Positions 1 to 9,569 of a DNA stretch of 64,000 bases are shown piece by piece. The DNA comes from Margaritifera margaritifera (Eukaryota > Mollusca > Bivalvia > Unionida > Margaritiferidae), in NCBI GenBank assembly GCA_029931535.1, contig JAQPZY010000702.1, forward strand, positions 62,001 to 126,000, in the 5' to 3' direction. Every line of letters begins with the position of its first letter. The stretch's first letter is position 1. The translations under genes were made by a program, and so were the position numbers. The notes under the pieces are model-generated. The model made no database searches. It was not told where the DNA came from and was given only the letters and a program-made list of their open reading frames with translations.

Positions 1-480
1 GCTGAAGCCAATTTATGAAGGCTATTAGCGACCTGCTTAGCAAAGGTCGCTCCAGTCCCAGTTCACGATAAGCTACAAACACACCTATTAGAGTAGTGTT
101 GGAACCAGAGCATATACCCGACTCACCACAGTGATGGTCATAATCTTACTTTTAGGGAAAGGCGACATACCATAGCATACACAGCAGCATACATCAGATC
201 CAGTCATCAACGTCTAGCGACAATTTTCCAGATTAGTAGGGTAAAATAGCATACATAGTAGCACACATCAGTGTCGTCAGCGAGCGCAGACCCAGTCAGC
301 AACGACTAGTGACAATTTTACATTTAGAGATTGGTAGTGTACCATAGAACACCACAGTCCGTTCTGCACGCTTATCATGTCTAGCATGGAGCGGATGAGC
401 ACCCTGGTAAGGGATGGCTGATCAACGAGAGCAAATACAATGATATGCTAGAAGCAGTAATGAATGCCAGAGCAAGATAG
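1..480. repeat. GC-richer leader of the Polinton relic with two imperfect tandem copies
   Basis: There is no convincing gene here. Positions about 168-240 and 244-338 are imperfect copies of each other: both carry ATAGCATACA, then CAGTCA(T/G)CAACG and then TAG(C/T)GACAATTTT. The stretch shares the higher GC content of the following polymerase relic and is probably part of the same element. The left end of that element is outside the window. No terminal inverted repeat can be recognised. Confidence 0.35.
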
Positions 481-3175
481 CCAGCCGAGCGACCCATGCC
501 TGCACCCAGGCGCCAACCACGAACGCCGGCTCCCAGGCAGCCACCTATACCGGTTCCCAGGCAGACACCCACCACACTCTCCAGGAGGCTAGATTAAGCC
601 CCTCCATCCAAATCTGCCAGACGACAAGCCAGGCAGAAAACCGTCAGGATAGTTAACGAAGCCATACCACCCCACACCCTATCCCAGCACGACGATCTCC
701 CAGAATGCAAGCCCAGCCGCCACCTCGCCAAAAATCGTAGTTGACTACCTAGCTACAATACCGCTTGGCCATCCTGTAGAAGCCTATCTCTCTAAACTGC
801 TCATAGCCAAGACACCCCGGTGTGGTAGATATCCTAAAACAGGAGATAGGAGAGAAGGGAGTAATATGTAACATCTACGTAAAAACTATGCTAGAGAAGG
901 TTACGGCTGACAGTGAGGAAGTTACTTATATGCTGGTATATTTACATAGGAACCAAGCAGACGTGTACTGATGGCTGATGATTAATTACCGTGGCTATAG
1001 CTAAAATCGAAGAGCGCTGGAAAAGATTACGGCCAAAGTCTTAGGATGGCTGCTAGTGAGGTGTAATGTGCTAGAGCTGCACATGTTTCGAGGCAAAGGG
1101 CATATATCCAAGCCAAGGTTTATTTCCAGAAAGAGTAGTCATAAATGTAGAAAACCGGGACAATATATACTTTAAATGGGCGTCCTATCTGCCGGAAGCC
1201 CCACCGACGACAACGCCCAAAGTTAGCAAATACAGTAGGCTTCAGCGAACGCTACGCGTTGGTAATTCTTAAGTGTCAGACATAATAAAGTTTGAGAACC
1301 TTAACCCCGCCATCGCTGTCAACGTCTTTGGATGGGACAGCGCGCTTTTCCCTATACGCGTCTCCGAAAAGGTGCTGGACAAGACTGTCAACCTGTTACT
1401 GGTTACTCAAGAGGAAAAGCAGCACTACGTATGGATCTAACATCTTTGGCGGATGGTGTACAGCAGTGGTAAGCACAAATATCGAAAACACGTATGATAC
1501 CGATCCTTCCACGCCTTTTCACGATCCGACCTTCTCGAGAACCATGTAAAAGACTGTCATAGTATAGGCCCAAAGCCTCAGAGGATATTCCTACCAGAAC
1601 CCGGAAACAATAAGGTATACTTTAAGCACCTCTTTCATCAGATGTCAGTACCATACGATATTGATGCTGACCTCGAGTCCCTTAACGTGCCTGTGAAGAG
1701 GGAACAGTTAATCCTACATACAGCGATACCTATGCCTATTAGCACCATTGGAATGAGCTGGGACGCGCTACTGAAAACAACGGCAGCAGAACTTGAGCTG
1801 CTCACAGACATTGATATCCACCTGTTTGTCGAGAGAGGTACCCGAGGCTGCAATTCCAGTTTCTCCAAGCGTCATGCAAATACACAATTCAAAGTGTCCA
1901 GACTACGACCGCTCTAAACCTACCAGCTGGATTGTCTACCAAAAACCCAATGACCTCTATGATTGGGCGATGATGCAGAGCTTTCCGATTGGCGGCTTCC
2001 GACAGCTCAACCCGAAGGAGATTAAAAGTCGTTTAAGTAGCATACCCCAAGACGCCCCCAAGGGCTACCTTTTAGAGGTTGACCTGGAATACCCTGAAAG
2101 AGCTGCTTGAACCCCACAGCGACAACATGATAGCCCCTGAGGCCATGATCGTTCCGTAAGAGTGGTTTTCCAACTACTAGCATAGCCTAGTCTACAAGCT
2201 TGGAGGTCGATATACGGGCTGTACAAAGCTGATACCAAATTTGCTAAAGAAACAGCGATATGCCGTTCACTAACGGAACCTCCAGCTCTACAATAGTCTA
2301 AGGACGCGCATCTCCAAAATACACCGGAAGCTCGAGTTTGACCAGAGTCCCTTTACGACCCCCTACACCCAGAAGAATATGGACCTGAGGGCCAAAGCCG
2401 AAAACGAGTTTGGCAAGGGCTACTTTAAATTACTGAATAATTCCGTCTTTGACAAGACCATGGCAAATCTGCTGAAACGAAACTGCGTCAATATGGTCCG
2501 GCCTGAGGGTCAAGAGGACAAGCTGCAACGCATGATAGCCGACCCAGCCGTCCAGTCCCGTAAGATCTTTGATGGTGACCTCGCGGAGGTCCAGTCGACA
2601 AAATCCAGACTCAATCTCAATCGCCCCATCTATACTAGCTATGCCGCATTAGACCTTTGAAAACATTTGATGTACGATTTTTATGACAATCAGATAATGG
2701 CGCGTTACGGTGCTAAGGCCAAGCTACTATACACCAATACTGACAGTCTGCTGTTAGAGGCGGAAACGGAGGACATCTACCGATACATGGCAGAGGATGA
2801 CCATCTCTACGATACGAGCGACTTTCCGAAAGGCCACCTTCTCCGAAGCGACGCAAACAAGAAGGTCGTTGGAAAGTTTAAGAGTTCGTTGGTCTGCGCC
2901 GCAAGATATACTACATCCAACGAGCGGTTAGCGCAGAGACCCAACAAGCTAATGGAATATCGAGATTCACTGTCAAGACTGACATCTGGCATAAGCAATA
3001 CCTTGAGAGCCTTAACAAGAAAAAACATTTTTGCTATACTATGTCCACCATACCTAGCAAGGGCCACCCAATCGGAGTACGTAGCCTGACAAAGACGAGT
3101 CTATTCCATCTGGATACGAAAAAATGGATTGCCTTTGACGGGATCACGACGCGAATTTATTGCCATGTTTAAACG
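480..3175 (+). pseudogene. Polinton/Maverick protein-primed DNA polymerase B, decayed
   Basis: This is the replicative DNA polymerase of a Polinton/Maverick element, which would copy the linear element from a protein primer. A Pro/Arg-rich N-terminus (about 500-590, with two P-x-PRQ repeats) is followed by a conserved N-terminal domain (850-1550, including NPAIAVNVFGWDSALF and QHYVWI). An exonuclease-like D-x-E appears in DADLES near 1660. The palm and fingers run from 1890 to 3060: LYDWAM near 1945, KLLNNSVFDKTM near 2430, and YTNTDSLLLE near 2735. The C-terminal DTKKWIAFDGI lies near 3115. Frames change repeatedly and stops interrupt all parts. The motif A region has lost its expected Asp, the motif B region has Asp where Gly is usual, and motif C reads NTD instead of DTD, so the enzyme would be dead even in an open frame. 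Family assignment is from recognised motifs and is strong; the start is unclear. Confidence 0.85.
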
Positions 3176-3700
3176 GCAAAGGAGGCTGATGAAGAGCCGG
3201 AAGCGTACCTCGCCTATATCTGGCGGCCGACGGTACCAAGGTGCGCATCAGCGTCAACGATCTGACCCTTTTAGCGGCCATTTAGTTGGCCTCAGCGGCC
3301 TACCGCGTGGGCGTCGCGCGCTCCAGTCTGCGGACACTTTAAAGATGGAGGTCGACCCCGCGGACGCCGTCCTAGGCGTGGGCTACCTTGTCGCACCAGT
3401 TATCGTGCGGGATCACGTCCACTATTGCGGTGTACATTACTTGTGACGCCGTGAGCGGTTCCTACGTGGACTCCAACACCAGCCACAGGGCCAACCCCGG
3501 CTACGTGCTCTACAGATTCGCTCCTGATCTGAGCCCGGGCGAACTCCTGACCTTTCCGCCGCCGCTGCCTGTCTACCTGCCCTGCCAAAGCCGCCACATC
3601 AAAAGCCTGTGCTTTACGCTGACCCATCAGGACGGCCACCTGCTGAAACTCTGAGGAGAAAGGCTCGTAATCGGTCTCCACACCCGCCACCGCCCCGCGT
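3160..3700 (+). pseudogene. Probable Polinton minor capsid (penton-like) protein, decayed
   Basis: The best open stretch is 3388-3654, ending in a segment with VLYRFAPDLSPGELLTF and then RHIKSLCFTLTHQDG, with a continuation GERLVIGLH after a stop near 3654. The layout of a viral-type beta-sandwich tail (a short strand, a Pro-rich turn, then a strand ending in a basic stretch) resembles the minor capsid proteins encoded in Polintons next to the major capsid gene. The position between polymerase and the capsid-like relic supports this. The N-terminal part (3160-3390) is too frameshifted to read. Function is inferred from position and partial similarity, so it could be another structural protein of the element. 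Confidence 0.45.
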
Positions 3701-3739
3701 TCGGCTAAGGTATTGAACGTGATGGGGCGAGCACACTAC

Positions 3740-4960
3740 ACATGGGCTCCCAACGACCGACATACCAAGTGCATTACGGTACGGGCTTGGTGACGTCTTC
3801 CGATCATCATCAAAGCAGCCCCCAAGATAGCGGCGGTGCCAACCAGGACGATAGCGACTACGCCGAAGTAGATAAAATAGTGCTCGTCAACAATGGGGTT
3901 CGATGGAGTCCGCTACCTCATTGACAATGACCAGGTGGAGGCCTGCCTCGATTACGCTGATGTGGCGACGACTATCGTCAGCTTGGCCCGCTACGACGAC
4001 TACTCGAACAGCTCGAGGCCGATGCTAAATGTTTGTGAAGGACGCCACAGACAATGCCAACGACGCCCCGTACAATATAATACTCGTGGCAAAGCCCGCT
4101 GCCTAACAGATACCGCTACGCGCCGAGTATTGTACTCTGTCAACACCAACTTCAACATGGGCTTCACGCAGCGGAAGGGGCAGTTGGACGCGCACGACAA
4201 CTTTTCTGCCTCATCCAGCTGACTTGACTCTTTGGATTTTGCCGGGACGGGCGCAAAGTCATCTTTGAGGGCAAGCACACAGTGTCGCACAGACTATGAC
4301 ATATTCCGCGCCAACGTGCAGACGCGGGCAAAGTCACGCTCTCAAAACTCGTCCTGTGGATACCAACCGTGAGGCCATGACCATGGACACCCAGCAATGT
4401 GCCGTCTCCTGCTAGTTCTTCTGGCAGATCAGAGCCCAGCAGGGCATCGCCGCGCCCCGGCACTTCTTTGTGGCCCTCCAGTTTTCGGCTCGGGAGAATA
4501 ACCAGGAGAGCAGGAGCGCAACACGATGGTGTTCTATAAACTTTTAATCAGGGAGGTGAGCCTGCGCCTCAAAGGTCACAAGGAGTCAACCGAGGATATT
4601 CTTCTGGACCACGCGACCAACAGCGTCGCCCACGCTTACCTTCAGATCATGAGCTTCATGGACCGTGAACAGAATGTGAATACGGGGCTGCAGATCGGCC
4701 AGAAATATTTTGCCGGACTCTACCTGAAGCCGATCCACTACTTCTGCTAGAGTACATCAAACTAGTCAAGCAGTTTGTTGTGGACTAGTATTTTAAGACC
4801 TATGTCGGCCTGGACGACCCAGGCATCAACTATTGAGCCTTGACCACCATCCTCGCGGATAGAACGATGCTGCTCCCGGGAGCTGGGAAACAAGCGAGGG
4901 TGGTTGAGGCCCCGCTAGATCGTACCAATTAAAACACAAGGAACATACACATAGAAGCGA
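3740..4960 (+). pseudogene. Probable Polinton major capsid (double jelly-roll) protein, decayed
   Basis: Fragments in several frames follow the order expected for a Polinton major capsid protein, which would build the icosahedral shell of a virion-like particle. The N-terminal part has FDGVRYLIDNDQVE and SLARYDD near 3895-4000. The middle has KVTLSKLVLWIP-like coding near 4330-4365. A segment FWQIRAQQGIAAPRHFFVAL near 4420-4475 precedes an Asn-rich stretch. The C-terminal jelly-roll follows (4526-4748, with MVFYKLLIREVSLRL and KYFAGLYLKPIHYF). At least four frameshifts and several stops separate these blocks. Length, about 400 codons, is in the usual range. The WQI...PRHFFVAL block is the strongest evidence. 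No structural prediction was possible. Confidence 0.55.
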
Positions 4961-5780
4961 TGCCACACGAACGACATATTGTGTCCCTGACCGAGGTTAA
5001 GCTGGATAAATTCGCCACGTCCTGGAGAGTCTCCTCGGTGTACGGTTGCGATTGGGGGCCGCAGAACTCCATGTGCGTCATCCTATCATGCTGACATCCC
5101 CCCAGGCCAAGTGCCTCTGTGCGGCCTTAATCTTTCCGTCGCAGCCCTCCTCCTTTCCCTGGCGATTGCTGACAAGGCGGCGTCAATTCCAACTCTAGCT
5201 GTCGCTGGCATGGTGGAGGCCTTTGGCGACCAGAACAGCAAGGACCTCTGCAACGAATGCGAGAGCTTCTCGACCAGCTGCGCGTCCCTGTTGGCTGCGA
5301 GAACACCATCCGGTCTGAGGACATTAATGTCGACGCGCAGGCAACCGGTGCCCTGGCCATCTTCCGCAATTATAATCCTCGGTAATATAACAAAGCCCTG
5401 GCTGAGAGGCCTGTTAGCTCCTAGGACGACGACACATGGATTCAGCTAGCAAAACAAGCGTCCGATGTCGACAAAATGTACCACCTATTGGTGCAAGAGT
5501 ACATTCGCCAGCTTGCGATCAGCGTGTTCCGATTCCGGCTGGGGTGGGACGAGACCGCTGGCCAAATAGATCTCGAGCAGTGGGTCCACCCTGAGCATCC
5601 AAGGCCTAGCTGCGGCCCGCTGGGAATTATCGCACTTTCGCTGCAGCAGAAAGCGTTAACGCCTCTGAGGCAGCCCGTGCGTGATTATTTCTACATCGAC
5701 GCCGCAGGCATTGTTACCCATTGTGGTTATGCGATGAAGAACACACGCTCGCTGGCATCAGAGCTCAGCAGCAAATGAAC
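4960..5780 (+). pseudogene. Unrecognised gene of the Polinton relic
   Basis: I do not recognise a family. Two open stretches on the + strand probably belong together: 5111-5449 (hydrophobic and Ala-rich near its start) and 5476-5778, which contains MYHLLVQEYIRQLAISVF, then DYFYIDAAGIVTHCGYAM, and ends at a clean stop at 5776-5778. An upstream ATG at 4961 opens a short frame. The stretch sits between the capsid relic and the hydrophobic-protein relic, all on one strand, so it is probably a structural or accessory gene of the same element. Frames are interrupted near 5450. A homology search with the 5476-5778 translation would decide. Confidence 0.4.
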
Positions 5781-5884
5781 ACATTTTTTTTGTCAGAAAG
5801 AATATGCTGTGTCGCATTTCGGACAAAAACACCCCCAATCGCTTAAGGTCTCGATCGTCGGCACAATTGCTTTAACCATCGCCG

Positions 5885-6600
5885 AGTCGGTCGGCGACCG
5901 TTTTTATGACCGAGTTCGAGGAAGTGAAAAACTGGAGGTCCGCCCCCGCGGACTAGCCTGAACTCCACCGGTTGCTATCGAACAATTAAAATTCTACCTC
6001 AACCTGCTTGTCGAGGAGCTGAGTCTCAACATAAAGCTCGATGACCCTCAAGACTTTCCACTTATCATAATATCAGAGGTAGAGGACGCCCTGCGCGCAG
6101 AGACAGAGCAGCGGCGGGACCTTAACAAAATGTAGCACCGTGCCAACAGTCTGGTCAATGGCGTTGACGGCACCCTGACCGTTGTGTCCATGGCTGGAGG
6201 CGTTGCAGACGTCTCCCTGTTGACCAAAATAATCGCCACGCCCATCGCGGTCGGACTTGAAGGCCCATCCCTGGACTATTGCATGATGTCCGTGGTCGGA
6301 GCTTCTCAGCCACAGCAAGGGTAAAAAACGAAGGACGAAATCGACGTCCTAACGAAGGCCAAGCTCAATAGCATCCGTGACATCTTGTGCCAAGCGCTGC
6401 ACGACCTCTCTATCTCGGAGGAAGAGTTCCAGCTCATCCTCGACGAGCGGGACAAGTACGAGGTGGCCAAGAACGAGAACAGAGCAAACGCATCGAAGGT
6501 GGACGCTGCCCAATCCTACGACCAGTCGGCAGAAAAAGGGCTGATCGCCCGCGCAAACGAGGCCCGCACAGAGACCCTGAGCTGTGCAGTGCGTCGCCGG
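5885..6600 (+). pseudogene. Polinton hydrophobic-segment protein with helical C-terminus, decayed
   Basis: The reading frame through 5990-6585 holds an acidic helical N-terminal part (EVEDALRAETEQRRDL near 6080), then a Gly/Ala/Val-rich hydrophobic segment (about 6160-6300, including VVSMAGGVADVSLL and IIATPIAVGLEG) that could be membrane-active. A charged helical tail follows (6340-6580, including AKLNSIRDILCQALHDLSI and EEEFQLILDERDKYEV). Proteins with this three-part layout recur in Polintons next to capsid genes, but their role is not established to my knowledge. One stop near 6134 and one near 6324 break an otherwise nearly continuous frame. It is the best-preserved part of the relic. 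Confidence 0.55.
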
Positions 6601-7180
6601 CGGCAGCGTGTGCTACCGAAAGCCCGGAGCTCTCCCTCAGCGTGTCTCCTCCTCCGTCTTTGGAGCGCGCCGCTGGCTTGTGAGCCCTGATCGATATCCA
6701 TGGGTTATGGTACCACCGTCATTCCGCTTGGTTTGGGTCCGCTGGCGCATGTGCCCGCCCGCTTTAGCTGACCGGTTTCATACGGGTGCTCGAGTACATC
6801 TGCATTCTACATATTCTTATTCCAAAACGCCAAAGAATTGTTCACGCAGACTGTCTGTCGTAGGCGGGGCGGTTTGGTACTGGTAGATCGGTTTCGCCTA
6901 GCCTGATCAGATAGATGTTGACGGCGGTCTAAAGGAGATATTCAAAAGTCTCCTGATTGCGGACGTAATCATGAACTTCATCGCTGCTATCATTCGAGTT
7001 GTAAGTCACTTTGCACTCAGAGGTTATGTGTTCATCAACTAAGCTCCACTCCTCCAAATCGCTTCTGGACCCACATCGGTACATGCTGCTATCGCTGAGG
7101 TCTGTGATGGTATAGCATAGGCACCCCTCGTGTCTAAATAAAGATTTTATTGATGCCTACGCATAGGTCCATTATTCAGC
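6600..7180 (+). other. 3' part of the Polinton relic with a polyadenylation-type signal
   Basis: Short open pieces only. An AATAAA at 7137-7142 is followed by a T-rich stretch and would fit the 3' end of the last gene. From about 7180 the base composition drops to the AT-rich level of the rest of the window, so the right edge of the relic lies at about 7.15-7.3 kb. No terminal inverted repeat or target duplication could be seen. Confidence 0.4.
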
Positions 7181-8638
7181 TACCCCCCACCCCGCTCTCA
7201 CTATGGATGCAATACTACCATGATGTGACCTCTACACTCCCAACCCCCCCTTTGAAAAATATTTGGTGACCCAGAAAAGGTGACTGGCAAAAAATGTAAT
7301 TCGCCAAGAGTTCTCAGGGTCTAGTAAAAATGTTGCTGCTCTGTGACTTAGTTAAAAGTGATGCTCGGTGAAGTCAAACCCCCAGGATGTTTTGGGGTCA
7401 AACATGGACTTCTACTATCTAGGCTGCAAAAAGTGATGTAAATTCGCCTTTCACATCTACTCCATGATCTGTTCACCCTTACAAACATGTTTGTTTGTCC
7501 TCAGTTGTATTATGTTAATTGTGATTTTGAGTCTGAGATGAAGAGTGAAATGTAATATTTACTGGCACACCATTTCTAATTACCACACTACATCGGAGGT
7601 TACCAGCTGTTTCATGAATATCGAGGATCCAATTAGATGCGACTTCTCTCATTCAAAATGGCTGTTTTGGTCATGTCAAGCCTCTATGGTATTCTCATGT
7701 GACTCTCACTTGAGGAATATGTGCCTATTATTATGGTTCAAGAACGGGTCAAATTACAAACTGGACAGATTTATTTACAGTCTTCTGAGCAATTTGGGTG
7801 ACAATTTACAATTAATCCGTTCGTTTTGTAATTTGACGCATTGTTGAACCATAGTAACAGTCAGATACCGAGATATTGATCATGTGACAGTCACACGACA
7901 AAGCCACATGCGCTGGAGTCACATGACAAAACTCTCATACTGAAGGAGCAAAGTCGCTTCTGATTGGTCCTTCGGTATTAATGGCACAGCTGATTTTCCG
8001 GTGTTATTGCACTGAAATTCGGTATGGTGATAGGAGATCGGGTTGTGCTATTATACGTGGATATACTAACTGTCAAACATAGAAAAAGTACATATACTGA
8101 ACAGATCGCCGAAATGCCCCTTCTGTCCGCAATAGTTGCCGAGTTGTATGAATAGGTGAAATCAGACCAAAAACCATACAACACACCAGTACAGACTTAG
8201 GGTTGATTTATCTGAATAACACTCCCTCGCATATAACGGGGCAGCCATCTGTATTTAGTTATTATTGACAAGCGCCATCTCGCGACAAAATGAGCTAGTA
8301 TGCTAATGGAGTTAGCTCGGTTTTCCACCAAAATACACCCAACTTTTCAATTCAGCTAGTATAGTTACAGGACAGTCTCTGTGCTGAGGAATGATATAGT
8401 ACTGACACATTAAATATCATGGAGGTTTTGAAAATTAGAGTGAGGCTCGTATTCTAAAATCAAATCAAAAGACGGGACTTCCGGTGTTGCACAATGGTAG
8501 AGCTATACAAGGAAACAAGTCGTAGTTTCTAAACCACAGAGAGGGCGAAACAAATGTATATTCTGTAAAAGAAGTGCCTAACATGCGAGTTAAGTTGTAG
8601 TGACGTTAGTGCAATTAGTTACATTATAAGCCCAAACA
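7180..8638. other. No recognisable gene
   Basis: AT-rich sequence between the Polinton relic and the first LINE. The short open frames present (for example 7545-7847) have no recognisable motif. Several TCACATGAC/GTCACATG words occur near 7860-7930, but they do not form a regular array. Confidence 0.5.
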
Positions 8639-9514
8639 ATGATAATGCTCTTTATTACACCAGGCTGGAACAGAAACTTTGATGGTTTTCAAATTGATCA
8701 AATAATAGTTGTTGATGATTGGAATTTAGTAGTAGACCCTGCTCTACATTTAAAAAATAAATTGTGTGAGTTTCAACAACTCTAATGCTAGGAACACCGT
8801 TAGGAACTTAATAGAAGAAAACGATTTGATTGATATTTGGTGAAACTGTCATGAAAGTGAAAGACTATATACATAGAGAAAAAACAATCCTCAGCAGCAA
8901 ACAAGATTAGAAATTTTTTGTTATTTGGTAACTTTGTACATTACTTTTGGGACATTGCCATTGTGCCAGGACATAGAAGTGATTATTTTGGAATGTTATA
9001 AACACTTGCTTAAAAAGTTAAATTACATGAGCAAGAAACGTGTAGAAGTTATTGGAAATTTTCTAATATTCATTTAAAAGACAAAGAATACATCGGCCTC
9101 GTCAAATCAACCCGAAAAGATGTGATTTTTACATACAGACAAACAAAGGAAAATAAAATGTTAAATATGTGATTAGTACATACAGACAAAAAGAGGATCA
9201 TGAAAATGTTACTGATACTGATGGACTTTCATTACAAGATCTAAATGTAATATTGATAATCAAACATTTCTGGAAACTTTGCTCCCTATTATAAAAGGTA
9301 ACAAAATACACTATAAAATAAGAAAAGAAAACGGCTTGAAATGGAAATTAATTCACTAGAAAGTGAATTAAATCAATATTTTACTAATACCAATAATGAC
9401 AAAGTAAGACAGTTGGAAATTGAAAAGGCAGAGTTACATAAATTGCGCGATAGAAAGATTAAGGGAGTGATGATAAGATCTAGATGAAGGTTCTATGATT
9501 TAGGAGAAAAACCT

Positions 9515-9569
<55 letters not shown>

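Noticed and set aside
381..575. Gly-rich open frame on the - strand in the Polinton leader
   Set aside because: It is the complement of the Pro/Arg-rich polymerase leader and its Gly content follows from that.
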